Origin: Haloarcula argentinensis DSM 12282
GTDB lineage: Archaea > Halobacteriota > Halobacteria > Halobacteriales > Haloarculaceae
DNA length: 64,000 nucleotides
Assembly: GCA_000336895.1 (NCBI GenBank)
Contig: AOLX01000014.1
Location: 382,535-446,534 of the forward strand
Direction: 5' to 3'
The notes beneath the pieces were generated by a model. The model did no database searches. It was not told the origin of the DNA and was given only the letters and a program-made list of their open reading frames with translations. Position 1 is the first letter of the stretch. The number at the start of each line of letters is the position of its first letter. Shown piece by piece: positions 32,295 through 40,647 of the stretch. The position numbers were made by a program, and so were the translations under genes.

Positions 32295-35200
32295 GAGTTC
32301 AAATCAGTGCGGTCCTGCTGGCGCTGGTGCTGGTAGCCTCCCCGATCTCCATGGTGGCTGGTCCGGGCGTGATCGGACCGGCCTCAGCACAGACTGGCGC
32401 TCCGGACGGCATGGTGACAATCCCGGACACGAACGTGGTGGAGGATCTGCCAGTGGGAGCGAGCAGTCAGCTCACGAAAGCGGATCTGGAGGGATCGGTC
32501 ATGGCCTCGAGGGACGCCGATAGCCTCCAGGTGATCGTGACAACTCCGGAGCGGGCGTCTGGATATGTGAACGGCTCTCGAGTGTCTGGATCAGGGGATC
32601 GGGCGCTCGTGTTCCGAGATAATTCCAGCCACGAAGGCCGGGACGTAGCGGTTCCAGCGGATGCTGTCCGGGAGACAGTCGGCCACGTCCCGAACGTCGT
32701 CCACGGCGTCCACGAGGACGGGACGAGCTGGACAGCGGAGGTGGAGGCCAGGAACGGACTCCTGATTTTCAATATCCCGCATTTCAGCAGTAACTCTGTG
32801 ACCTTCGAGGGAGAGGTGAATATCCAGGAAACTCCCGCGGTGGATGGCAGCCAGATAAACTATCAGGTGGAGGACTCCAGTAATGCGGGTGATTTTAATA
32901 TCAATGTGACTGGCGTGGACTCCACAGAAACTGATACCGTTACTGGGGCGGCGCTGTCTAACGGCGAGACACTAGATCTGGCTGTAGCTGGGACTGGACA
33001 AGGGACGGGGGCCAGTGTAACTTGGACTGGGTACGAGGAGACGACAGCCGCCAGTGGGAGCGGGACTGGAAGCGGCACAGTCAGCGCAGGAGGCAACGTC
33101 AACCCGACAGATGAGAAGGCTAGCGTAACGGGAGACACCTCCACAACAGCGGCGTCAGACAGTGGCACGCTGTCGGCTGGCGGGTCGGACTCGCTTAATC
33201 TCGACGGCAACCTCAACCCGGACAATGAACAACTCACTGTCTCTGGCGGCGGGTCGTACTCGCAAGGTGGGGAGTCTGTAGGGTTCGATGTGCTAGAAAA
33301 GGACGGAGATGGGGATGCCGAATCTTTGCTGACTAACGTTCCTGATGGAAAGATAACACAGATAACATTTAACATGGTATCGACAGGGACGGGAGATGGA
33401 AAAGCAGAGATATGGTTAGAGCGGGGTTCGTCTCTCGACGGTGACGAAAAAGAGGGAACGAGGGTCGCAACTGGAGTTACCTTCCAGAACTCACAGACAA
33501 CTGTAAATATAGATGATTGGGACCCTAACGGGGCGGATAACGTCACTATCGGGATTACTCAAACCAGTGCCTCCGCTACCACCGTTAGAGCGTATCGTGG
33601 GGGTGGGGTTCCCAAATCTATGTTCATTGACGGATATATCTACGACGACGTAATGGACATAGATTACAAGACTGCGTCTGATGTAACAATCTCCTCGGAT
33701 AGCGGTACATCTAAGAGCTTTTTCGTGGAAGGCGGGGGGTCGCAAACTAAGAGTTTCCCGGTCAATTTGGGCGATAGTATCTCCGCAAGCGGCGCGGGGA
33801 CAGTCGATTACACGCTCGACTACTCGGCCCGTTATGGGACCGAAGATCCAAAAATAGACATTGACGGTGATGGGACGTATGAGGCGTCATGGTCTGGTGT
33901 CTACAAATCCGGCGAGACAACTACTGAAAAGGCGGTAGACGGTTTATCGACCGGAGATAACAGCGTTTCCACGACAACCGCGAGCGGTCCGGATCCAAGT
34001 TGGACCCTATCTTGGACAGAGAGGACCGCGACAGTGGATCCAGCCATAGACGTGGACGGGGATGGGACTAATGAGGCCTCATATTCGGGGAAACTCACCG
34101 AAGGCAGCACGGCCACAAAGTCTCTCCCAGATCTCTCAAAGGGATCGACCGGGACCGTATCCACGTCGGCGGGGAGTGTGGACACCCAAGTGAGCTATAC
34201 AGAACACACAGCAACGAGGGATCCAGCAGTCCTGGTGAATGGCAACGAGACGGAACATCTGGGAACACTCTCCCCGGGGAGCACGACCTCGCTGGCGACA
34301 GATACGGCTTGGATCCAGGACGGGAGCAATAACATCACAGTAGTGGTGGGAGACGGAACGCTCTCGAGTGACGCACCTACGCCAGCAGTGGACTTGGAGT
34401 ATACGCACTCCGCCAGCGTGATAGTCAGCACAACCTACGCAGCGAACGGCTGGGAGGAGTCTTATAACGTCTCCCATACCTTCGCGGGAGACAGAGAGAA
34501 CGCGAAGCTCCGGATCCCGTTCAGCCAGCGGATCTATCAGGTGACACACGTGGAGAAGTCTGTGAACGGGGGGAGCTGGCAGAGTGTCAGCTCCAGCAGC
34601 TGGGAGCTCCAGAACGGGACTGATCTCGTGGTCCAGCTGAAGGACACGGACGGAACGGCGGACGTGGTGGAGGCCGGAGATAAGGTGGCGATCCGGACGG
34701 CTGGCAATAAGTTCCAGACGACGAACGGAGCGATCTCCATAACGGATCCCACCACGCCAGACGACGAGGGCTTAGATACAGGGTTCCGCGTGGATTCCAA
34801 GTCCACGGAGTTCCGCCTCGAGGTGGGAGGGACGCCGCTGGGAGATCAGGTCCACTATACCCACACGGAGAGCTGGGAGGCTCCGGAGGATCGGGCGGTC
34901 CTCTCCGCTGACGGCTCCCAAGAGCTGTATCTCCCGAACGCACAGACCGGCGGATCCGCGCGGGTGACGACGATCCCGCTGGAGCCCCAGCTGGACTCCG
35001 GGGATGTGGGGATCCAGGTAGTGGATCCTGATAATCCGACGCTGGCCGTGGGTCCGGGAGAGTCTGGATCTGGAGCGGCGGTCCAGTATCGCTGGCATGA
35101 CGCTGTTCCTGGCGAGCAGTACGGACTGTATTCGCTGGGGAAAGAGCGGTACGTGGATAAGAAGGACGCCGGAAAGAGCTACGTCCAGCTGGCGGACGAT

Positions 35201-35638
35201 GATAGTCAGGAGACTCTGGTAATCAAGCAACCGGACGGGAGCAGCGGTGGCAGCTCCTCCTCTGGTGGCGGGATCTCCTCCGGGAACTGGGACAACGGGG
35301 AGGATGGGATAGATCTCCAGCAAATCGCGGTGATCGCGGGCTGGGCTGTGTTCTCCCTGCTGCTGGTGGCGGCTACGGGACGGTCCTCTCTGTCGGGCCG
35401 TCCGCGCTGGATCCTCGTGGGAGCTGTCTCCGGCGGGCTGGGGCTCCTGGCACTCGAGATCCTCCGTCCGGGAGCTGTCAGTGGCGCGCTGAACGCTGGG
35501 ATCCAGGAGATCGTCCCGCTGGCCGGGCTGGCTGGTATCGGGATCGCGGCCTACTCAGTTGTCCAGTGGTGGCAAGCCAGGCGGGAGGAGGCCACGACGC
35601 CGGACACGCAGGTGGTTCTGGGAGGGAATAGCGACTGA
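32291..35638 (+). CDS. Giant secreted surface protein with tandem beta repeats (1115 aa)
   Basis: A signal peptide (VQISAVLLALVLVASPISMV) starts an extracellular protein of about 990 residues, followed by three C-terminal membrane helices (about 1020-1100). The first about 170 residues form a distinct domain. About residues 240-345 hold two Gly/Ser/Thr repeats containing SAGG...NP. About 515-700 contain three repeats of roughly 62 residues, each with DP-x-I-D-V/I-(D/N)-G-(D/N) (near 517, 580 and 641). A GGSSSSGGGIS linker precedes the helices. It looks like a receptor-binding or adhesion spike, or a tail-fibre-like protein on a membrane anchor. The middle (about 32,860-34,080) is less GC-rich than the ends, suggesting exchange of variable domains. 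Confidence 0.7.
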   Translation: MRVQISAVLLALVLVASPISMVAGPGVIGPASAQTGAPDGMVTIPDTNVVEDLPVGASSQLTKADLEGSVMASRDADSLQVIVTTPERASGYVNGSRVSGSGDRALVFRDNSSHEGRDVAVPADAVRETVGHVPNVVHGVHEDGTSWTAEVEARNGLLIFNIPHFSSNSVTFEGEVNIQETPAVDGSQINYQVEDSSNAGDFNINVTGVDSTETDTVTGAALSNGETLDLAVAGTGQGTGASVTWTGYEETTAASGSGTGSGTVSAGGNVNPTDEKASVTGDTSTTAASDSGTLSAGGSDSLNLDGNLNPDNEQLTVSGGGSYSQGGESVGFDVLEKDGDGDAESLLTNVPDGKITQITFNMVSTGTGDGKAEIWLERGSSLDGDEKEGTRVATGVTFQNSQTTVNIDDWDPNGADNVTIGITQTSASATTVRAYRGGGVPKSMFIDGYIYDDVMDIDYKTASDVTISSDSGTSKSFFVEGGGSQTKSFPVNLGDSISASGAGTVDYTLDYSARYGTEDPKIDIDGDGTYEASWSGVYKSGETTTEKAVDGLSTGDNSVSTTTASGPDPSWTLSWTERTATVDPAIDVDGDGTNEASYSGKLTEGSTATKSLPDLSKGSTGTVSTSAGSVDTQVSYTEHTATRDPAVLVNGNETEHLGTLSPGSTTSLATDTAWIQDGSNNITVVVGDGTLSSDAPTPAVDLEYTHSASVIVSTTYAANGWEESYNVSHTFAGDRENAKLRIPFSQRIYQVTHVEKSVNGGSWQSVSSSSWELQNGTDLVVQLKDTDGTADVVEAGDKVAIRTAGNKFQTTNGAISITDPTTPDDEGLDTGFRVDSKSTEFRLEVGGTPLGDQVHYTHTESWEAPEDRAVLSADGSQELYLPNAQTGGSARVTTIPLEPQLDSGDVGIQVVDPDNPTLAVGPGESGSGAAVQYRWHDAVPGEQYGLYSLGKERYVDKKDAGKSYVQLADDDSQETLVIKQPDGSSGGSSSSGGGISSGNWDNGEDGIDLQQIAVIAGWAVFSLLLVAATGRSSLSGRPRWILVGAVSGGLGLLALEILRPGAVSGALNAGIQEIVPLAGLAGIGIAAYSVVQWWQARREEATTPDTQVVLGGNSD

Positions 35639-35952
35639 TGGTCCTCCGGGAGCTGCTCGAGCCGCTCCTCCGGGCGCTGGGCGTCCAGGGCGTCTCCGTG
35701 GTGGCGCTGGCGGTCCTGCTTTCGGTGGCGCTCTACGCCCACAAGATCAGCACGGTGGGCGGTCTGGCTGTGTCGGCTGGCTCCACGGTCCGGCATGATC
35801 TCCAGGTGGTGGCGCTGGTGCTGGCTGTCATGCTGTTACTGGGAGTGGCGTCTCTAGATCTAGCGCGGATCCAAGAGCTGATTTACCTGGCTCAGCAGCG
35901 CGTGGAGTGGGCAGATTTGTTAGACTCGATATTACAGAAGGTGATTAAATGA
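35638..35952 (+). CDS. Two-helix membrane protein
   Basis: A 104-residue protein with two membrane helices (about 20-38 and 56-77) and a C-terminal amphipathic helix (IQELIYLAQQRVEWADLLD). It starts inside the stop of the giant surface protein (TGATG). Function unknown. Confidence 0.65.
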   Translation: MVLRELLEPLLRALGVQGVSVVALAVLLSVALYAHKISTVGGLAVSAGSTVRHDLQVVALVLAVMLLLGVASLDLARIQELIYLAQQRVEWADLLDSILQKVIK

Positions 35953-36482
35953 TAACAGTATTATCAGATCTGACGGTACAGGTTCAAGACAATTTGCAGG
36001 TGCTTCCGCTGCTACTCGGAGCGGCTACCTCTGGATTCGGGTATCTGTTAGCTACGTACTTACGGCGACAGGCGGCAAAGGATTATCTCCGTGAGGAGGC
36101 GACCGGCCAGCTGGCCGTGGCGTCTTTCTTAGCGGTGGTCGCTGGGTCAGCATGGGTAATTATAGATCCGTCGTTGGATGTGGGAACAGAGAGGATTATC
36201 ACATCAAGCCGGAAACTGGCCGTTCCGATCATGGGTGTCCTGTTACTGCTGGCGGGCTGGAAGTCGGGGCAATTCGACACACCAGAGGGTGCTGCGAAGT
36301 GGGTTGTCAGACGAAAGAACGGATCTAGACAAGTAGCACTAATGGCGGCGTTACTTGGGACTGTTGGGCTGGTTCTTCAATGGAATGTGCTGAATATCTA
36401 TCTGCTCGCATTTCCTTTGGCTGGGATGCTGATCGTTTTCGCGTGGCCTCAGGCAGTAGAAAAGAACAGTCTAGAAAATTAG
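35949..36482 (+). CDS. Polytopic membrane protein, last gene of the block
   Basis: A 177-residue membrane protein with about five helices (near 20-40, 52-70, 88-103, 125-140 and 145-165). A loop contains DTPEGAAKWVVRR. It overlaps the previous gene by ATGA. Its end overlaps the oppositely transcribed tiny membrane protein gene by four bases. Codon use is more AT-rich than in the rest of the block. Confidence 0.65.
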   Translation: MITVLSDLTVQVQDNLQVLPLLLGAATSGFGYLLATYLRRQAAKDYLREEATGQLAVASFLAVVAGSAWVIIDPSLDVGTERIITSSRKLAVPIMGVLLLLAGWKSGQFDTPEGAAKWVVRRKNGSRQVALMAALLGTVGLVLQWNVLNIYLLAFPLAGMLIVFAWPQAVEKNSLEN

Positions 36483-36634
36483 TTGTCGCTGTCTGGCCGG
36501 TTGTTCGGATGCGGCTCTCCACGGATGGCCTCATACATTCCCTCGGGATCTTTCCAGAATCCGTACTGGATGAGCGCCATGAATAACACTCCTATAATCA
36601 GCGCGGCGTATATTGGACCCATACCCATGCTCAT
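36479..36634 (-). CDS. Tiny membrane protein, copy A (51 aa)
   Basis: A 51-residue protein starting MSMGMGPIYAALIIG: one membrane helix (about residues 7-25) and a charged tail FWKDPEGMYEAIRGEP. A TATA-like tttatc on the minus strand (36,659-36,664) lies about 25 nt upstream of the start. It is a paralogue of the gene at 37,040-37,171: the tails share K-D-P-E-G-x3-A-I-R-G-(D/E), and a nearly identical 60-bp upstream region precedes both. Function unknown; small toxin, holin-like or envelope roles are all possible. Confidence 0.6.
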   Translation of the reverse strand: MSMGMGPIYAALIIGVLFMALIQYGFWKDPEGMYEAIRGEPHPNNRPDSDN

Positions 36635-36654
36635 ATCATAGTATAGAGTGTGAG

Positions 36655-36714
36655 GGGTGATAAATCCTGTATTCTGTTCATTCAGGCGCTCGCGCGGCGC
36701 TCGTCGAGGATAGA
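36655..36714. repeat. 60-bp promoter repeat, copy A
   Basis: This matches 37,192-37,251 at about 54 of 60 positions without gaps. It contains the minus-strand TATA box of copy A and a conserved 20-bp inner part (36,695-36,714). Conservation of the upstream DNA, not only the coding part, suggests a duplicated, co-regulated unit. Confidence 0.8.
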
Positions 36715-36791
36715 CGTCGGTACGATCGGAGGGTAGCCAGCGGCGCGCGAAGGCGGGCGCTATCCTCGTTGATCGCCGCGTATGTGGACTG

Positions 36792-36945
36792 GAGTCAGAT
36801 TGGCTAAGGGATCCTGAAAGGGTTGGGTTCCGAAACCTTACCCAGTACCATTAGAGGGAGAGCAACTCTCTCGTGTGACAGCCGGCTGCTCAGCCGCTGG
36901 CGGTTCGCGGTAGAGGGCGCGCGGTATGCGCGCCCTCGTTTTCTC
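36792..36945 (+). ncRNA. Candidate structured noncoding RNA
   Basis: A noncoding stretch with several stems in a row: GGTT-CCGA-AACC near 36,827-36,838, GGGAGAG-CAA-CTCTCTC near 36,856-36,872, the palindrome CAGCCGGCTG near 36,879-36,888, CCGC/GCGG pairs near 36,895-36,910, and finally a 10-bp GC stem with a T-rich 3' flank. The order and the terminator-like end suggest a discrete transcript on the plus strand. No known RNA family is recognised, and a replication or packaging site made of hairpins is an alternative. Confidence 0.35.
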
Positions 36946-36953
36946 CTTTCCCC
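36913..36953 (+). terminator. Terminator-like GC hairpin with T/C-rich tail
   Basis: GAGGGCGCGC (36,913-36,922) and GCGCGCCCTC (36,928-36,937) pair perfectly around the loop ggtat, and gttttctcctttcc follows. This is an intrinsic-terminator-like structure, unusual for haloarchaea, where simple T-runs are the norm. It would end rightward transcription from the preceding noncoding segment. Confidence 0.55.
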
Positions 36954-37039
36954 CCAGGGGCACTTGCACTAAGCCCCCCGGAATGGTATGTCCCGCCAGA
37001 ATTACTGATATTTGCGTGGTTGGACTCTGCTGAAAAGGC

Positions 37040-37171
37040 TTAGTCGTCTATGGCCTCATCTCCGCGGATTGCTCTCCTAAATCCCTCTGGATCCTTCTTT
37101 TTCGCTCTGTGGGTGAGGTAAGCGATGATCAGAGTGATCACACCAGCAGCGATGAATGGGCCCCAAGTCAT
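37040..37171 (-). CDS. Tiny membrane protein, copy B (43 aa)
   Basis: A 43-residue protein starting MTWGPFIAAGVITLII: one membrane helix and the tail KKKDPEGFRRAIRGDEAIDD. The minus-strand tttatc (37,196-37,201) lies 25 nt upstream of the start, the same spacing as in copy A. The tail and upstream DNA are shared with copy A while the membrane helix differs. Function unknown. Confidence 0.6.
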   Translation of the reverse strand: MTWGPFIAAGVITLIIAYLTHRAKKKDPEGFRRAIRGDEAIDD

Positions 37172-37191
37172 ACCAAATTATACAGTGTTCA

Positions 37192-37251
37192 GGGTGATAA
37201 ATCCCGGATTATGTTCATTCGGGCGCCCGTGCGGCGCTCGTCGAGGATAGA
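37192..37251. repeat. 60-bp promoter repeat, copy B
   Basis: Second copy of the upstream region at 36,655-36,714, with six mismatches and no gaps. It contains the TATA box of copy B. No third copy was noticed in the window. Confidence 0.8.
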
Positions 37252-37302
37252 ATAATCTGAATAGCCAAACTATTACATTCCATAAAATCATTTGCTGAAG
37301 AA

Positions 37303-37428
37303 ATGGCTGAAATTGAATGTCCCGACTGTGGTGGTCTACAGTACGAGCTTCTTCAAGAAACCGGAGATCGGATTATAGTGAAATGCTGGGGCTGCGGTTC
37401 AAATCATAAACTATGGAAAAAGCTGTGA
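37303..37428 (+). CDS. Tiny zinc-ribbon protein (41 aa)
   Basis: A 41-residue protein starting MAEIECPDCGGLQYEL and containing KCWGCGSNHKLWKK: two Cys-x2-Cys knuckles about 20 residues apart, a minimal zinc ribbon. A TATA-like cataaaat lies about 20 nt upstream. It is AT-rich like its surroundings and may bind nucleic acid. Confidence 0.6.
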   Translation: MAEIECPDCGGLQYELLQETGDRIIVKCWGCGSNHKLWKKL

Positions 37429-37441
37429 AAGAGGGTACAAT

Positions 37442-37846
37442 ATGACATCGCCAGCCGAAGGATGGGAAGATACAGAACGCGGCTATGAACAAGGAGATAC
37501 TAGCGTCACGGTTGGTGAGGTAAAACTAACCCAATACAGAAACGGAGATAGGACAGAATATAATGGGTATCAAGTCAGGGTCTGGATAGGTAAGCCGGGT
37601 TATGCTAGTCCCGAAGAGATAGCAACCTACGAGGAACCACGGAAGGCATGGGAGTTGGCTAATATACTCACGCACTATTTGTCAGCTTACAATTCAAAAT
37701 TAGATCTAAGCAACATCACGGACGGGTTCGAGTCGGGAGAACACTTGCCCCCGGATGGAGTGGCTGAGAGAGAACCTGAGGAGCTTCTTCGAGATGCTTT
37801 GGGTCACCACGAATTTCGCTTAGATGAAGTGTTGACTGACGAGTAG
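37442..37846 (+). CDS. Hypothetical protein
   Basis: A 134-residue acidic soluble protein with a beta-rich first half (TSVTVGEVKLTQYRNGDRTEYNGYQVRV is split by turns) and a helical second half. It follows the 41-residue zinc ribbon by 13 bp and is likely co-transcribed. The gene is AT-rich. No motif recognised. Confidence 0.6.
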   Translation: MTSPAEGWEDTERGYEQGDTSVTVGEVKLTQYRNGDRTEYNGYQVRVWIGKPGYASPEEIATYEEPRKAWELANILTHYLSAYNSKLDLSNITDGFESGEHLPPDGVAEREPEELLRDALGHHEFRLDEVLTDE

Positions 37847-38283
37847 TAGAAGTGGAAAAGCTGGTTTCATCTGGAACTGTTAACAGGCTGTAATTACATT
37901 TCGCCCTGCATGGCGTGGGCTTAGTGACAATATTATGCAAAAACGCTGACGAATCTGTAGAGGATTTGGAGAAAGGTGGTCAGACAAAGAAGAAAGTCTA
38001 TAGCGGCACTCATACTGCTTCGACTTACCTCTGCGGTGCCGGTAGTATTGCGGTTTGTGTTGCGGGGCGGGAGGAGCGACTGAAGGGAGCGACTGTATTT
38101 GGATAGAGTGGCCTTTGCCACACTACCTAAGGGGTGCTTGCCCAGAACGTGAGCAGATATCGGGAAACATAAGAAAGGTGGTAGGAATGGCGGAGAAAAA
38201 TGCAGGCGGAAAGCGGCTGGAACACGGAGGGGTTTATAAATGGACGTCCGGCAGTGATAGTGATGCCTCTGGGCTGTCGGGCG
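37847..38283. other. 437-bp region without a convincing gene
   Basis: A plus-strand frame at 37,915-38,106 (63 residues, GTG start, containing NADESVEDLEKGGQ) is possible but has no motif and no clear promoter. A good TATA-like tttataaat stands at 38,233-38,241 just before the convergent operon end. I see no strong hairpin or repeat. Confidence 0.35.
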
Positions 38284-39942
38284 CTACCAGATGGAACTGT
38301 TCGGATCGTCGTAGCCCAGGATACGCCCGTTCATGACGATCTGCCAGCCCTTCTTGTGCTCTCCGTGGTGGTTCTGCCAGTCTATCTTAGCGTTCTCAAA
38401 CCGTTTCGTCAGCATGGGAGACGCCTCCGCGGCCTCGAGGCCGGCCCGGAGAATCTTCTGGAGTTCGCGTTTGCTGACAGCGCGGGACAGTTCTAGGTGG
38501 AGTTCTTTCGTGGCGTTCCGGACCACGATCCCGTGGCGGTTCGCCCACTGCTCGAGCGCGGAAGGTTCGCCCTGTCCACGGGAGAACGGAGTGGCTTTCT
38601 CAGCGATCCGCCGCATGGAGTCCATGGCGGTGTCCTTCATATCCCGGACGCGCTGGGCGATCTTCGAGATCTCGTCACGGATCACGCCGTCCTGGAACCG
38701 GACCACGCCGTTCTCTATCTCAAGAATATCGTCAAATCGTTCAGCAGCGCGGTAGACCGTCGAAGGAGAGCGTCCGGCCTCCTGGGCGATCTCGTCGTAG
38801 TGACGGCCTCCCCCGTCAGTCATGGCTACCAGAACGTCCCACTCTCCGGAGGTAGTGTCCGGATCGGCCAGTGTGTCCCTGGCATCTCCTCTCTCCTGCT
38901 GCTCGAGATCCGGCATAGGATTTGGGAACACTTCCACGGAGCTGTCTCCTGATTGGACGGTGAAATACGGATCGTCCACCCACACGTCCTCGTTCGGAGT
39001 GAAGTCAACACCGGCCCAATTGAGGGCGTTGATGATCGTCTCCCGCATTTCATCGATAGCGTAGGAGTAGCCACTCCAGTCCAGAGAGTCCTCTCCGTCC
39101 GGGTAGTAGCCTTTCCAGAATTGACACTCTATCTTGTGGTGATAGAGCGGATCGTCTCCGTCGTCCTCCGAGCGGACCCACTGAGGCTGATAGCATTTGA
39201 GGCGCTTCGCTAAGGTCTGATCCGGGAGGAGGCGCTCCCAGAGATCCGGAGAGAGAGAAACTGCCTCATAATGGGCTTTGATCTGCTCGTGGTCCCATTT
39301 GTGTTCTCCGCGGCCTCTGCCATTCGAGAATTGGGCCATATGCTCCAGAACGCCTCCCTTGCCGGCGATCTGTCCCACGGCTGTCTCTCTGTCAATGCGT
39401 CCATAGAGTTCTATACCGTAGATAGAACTCCACGCGTGTGCGTCCGTGAAGTAATCCGGATTCACGTCCAGGTGGCTGGCGAGCGACTGGAGGAGGCCCA
39501 GCAGCTCTGGTTTTGAGAGGTTCGTGGCCTCCACCTGGAGACGGATGGACTCCGGACACTCCGTAGGGATCCCACCGATCAGATCACCAGTATCCACGTG
39601 GCGAGCGTCTGGGTAGCCTGGCCGGAACGTGAGATCTGCTCCGTACTCGTTGTGGGGATCGTCCTCCTCGTAGACACTGATTTTAAACTCGTTCATGGCT
39701 CCGTCCCAGCTGGCGGCGTCTGGAGCGGCGAGTTTCCCTTCCCAGTACGCGGAGTTAGTAATCTCCCAGTCGCGCCCATTGTAGGTGAACGTCCTGTCCT
39801 GCTCGTCCAAGTCTGGCTCAAACTGGCTACTGATCGCCCAGTAGGGGGAGAGGCCGTGATCGTCAAACAGGAGGTTAGCAGCGAGGCGGTGGGGCTGGAG
39901 AGCTATCACGTCGTCCACCGTACTGGAGAGCTGCTGGCTCAC
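38284..39942 (-). CDS. Large HTH-containing protein (552 aa), possible replication or regulatory protein
   Basis: A 552-residue acidic soluble protein. The first about 350 residues form an unrecognised alpha/beta domain with many aromatic residues. A helix-turn-helix follows (GRHYDEIAQEAGRSPSTVYRAAERF, cited here in its two halves around residue 395), then a coiled region and a C-terminal block ending GRILGYDD. Large proteins with a central or C-terminal winged helix are proposed initiators in some haloviruses, so a replication role is possible. It is the last gene of a leftward operon of six. Function is inference. Confidence 0.55.
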   Translation of the reverse strand: MSQQLSSTVDDVIALQPHRLAANLLFDDHGLSPYWAISSQFEPDLDEQDRTFTYNGRDWEITNSAYWEGKLAAPDAASWDGAMNEFKISVYEEDDPHNEYGADLTFRPGYPDARHVDTGDLIGGIPTECPESIRLQVEATNLSKPELLGLLQSLASHLDVNPDYFTDAHAWSSIYGIELYGRIDRETAVGQIAGKGGVLEHMAQFSNGRGRGEHKWDHEQIKAHYEAVSLSPDLWERLLPDQTLAKRLKCYQPQWVRSEDDGDDPLYHHKIECQFWKGYYPDGEDSLDWSGYSYAIDEMRETIINALNWAGVDFTPNEDVWVDDPYFTVQSGDSSVEVFPNPMPDLEQQERGDARDTLADPDTTSGEWDVLVAMTDGGGRHYDEIAQEAGRSPSTVYRAAERFDDILEIENGVVRFQDGVIRDEISKIAQRVRDMKDTAMDSMRRIAEKATPFSRGQGEPSALEQWANRHGIVVRNATKELHLELSRAVSKRELQKILRAGLEAAEASPMLTKRFENAKIDWQNHHGEHKKGWQIVMNGRILGYDDPNSSIW

Positions 39943-40214
39943 TGCTGATCGCCTCCGTCAGCGGCCACGGGTGGCTGCTCGAGCTCGTCCTTTCGCTCCT
40001 CTAGGAACGTCTGGATCTTCGACGAGGCTCCGACACTCCGGGCAACAGCGAGCCACGCGGCGGCTACCTCGTGGGAGCTGATCGCCCGGAGGCGCGGCCA
40101 GGGGCTCATATCGGACTGGGGGGAGAGGTAGCGAGCTGGATCCTCTCCGATCTCCTCCTGAATGTCCGGGAACTGGGGCCAAGAGGGACCGCTATCCGCG
40201 TGGTTCCCCTTCAT
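39939..40214 (-). CDS. Hypothetical protein (91 aa)
   Basis: A 91-residue helical soluble protein starting MKGNHADSGPSWPQFP. I use the ATG at 40,214, which shares a base with the upstream stop (TGATG); a GTG three bases earlier is also in frame. The stop overlaps the 552-residue gene by ATGA. No motif. Confidence 0.55.
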   Translation of the reverse strand: MKGNHADSGPSWPQFPDIQEEIGEDPARYLSPQSDMSPWPRLRAISSHEVAAAWLAVARSVGASSKIQTFLEERKDELEQPPVAADGGDQQ

Positions 40215-40390
40215 CACTGGCCTCCAGCAGCGGCGCGGAGCGCCTCCACTTTCGTCTCTCCCCAGCCGACGATCTCCCAGCTGGTCTGGGACTCCGGGGG
40301 CTGCTCCCGGATCACGGCGAACGGAGCACGATAGAGCTGCTGGGGAATCTCCAGAACGCGGTGGGTCTGGACGGACGGGTGATCCGTCAT
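40214..40390 (-). CDS. Small hypothetical protein (58 aa)
   Basis: A 58-residue protein starting MTDHPSVQTHRVLEIP and ending EALRAAAGGQ. Overlaps at both ends (ATGA with the gene upstream, TGATG with the one downstream) show it belongs to the operon. It looks like a small alpha/beta protein (FAVIREQPPES, SWEIVGWGETKVEAL). No family recognised. Confidence 0.55.
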   Translation of the reverse strand: MTDHPSVQTHRVLEIPQQLYRAPFAVIREQPPESQTSWEIVGWGETKVEALRAAAGGQ

Positions 40391-40647
40391 TCCTGCTCCC
40401 TCCGGTGCTGGACAGCCATCCAGGTGACAGTGTTCAGATCCTGCTCGTCCATCACCGTGACGAGCGTCTGATCTCTCCGGATGAGGACGGTCCCAGTGTG
40501 TTCGTGATAGCGAACCTCCTCCCCATCCAGCCCATGGCCCGTGAGCCGCTCTCCGTGTTCCCAGGCGTCCACGGGATCCATCACAGGATCATCGGACCGC
40601 TGGAGCCAGCGCCTCTCCGAGATATGAGAGGACGGCTGGAGGCTCAC
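40387..40647 (-). CDS. Hypothetical protein (86 aa)
   Basis: An 86-residue soluble protein with a beta-strand-rich middle (EVRYHEHTGTVLIRRDQTLVTVMD). ATGA overlaps with both neighbours. No motif or membrane segment. Possibly a small DNA-associated protein. Confidence 0.55.
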   Translation of the reverse strand: MSLQPSSHISERRWLQRSDDPVMDPVDAWEHGERLTGHGLDGEEVRYHEHTGTVLIRRDQTLVTVMDEQDLNTVTWMAVQHRREQE

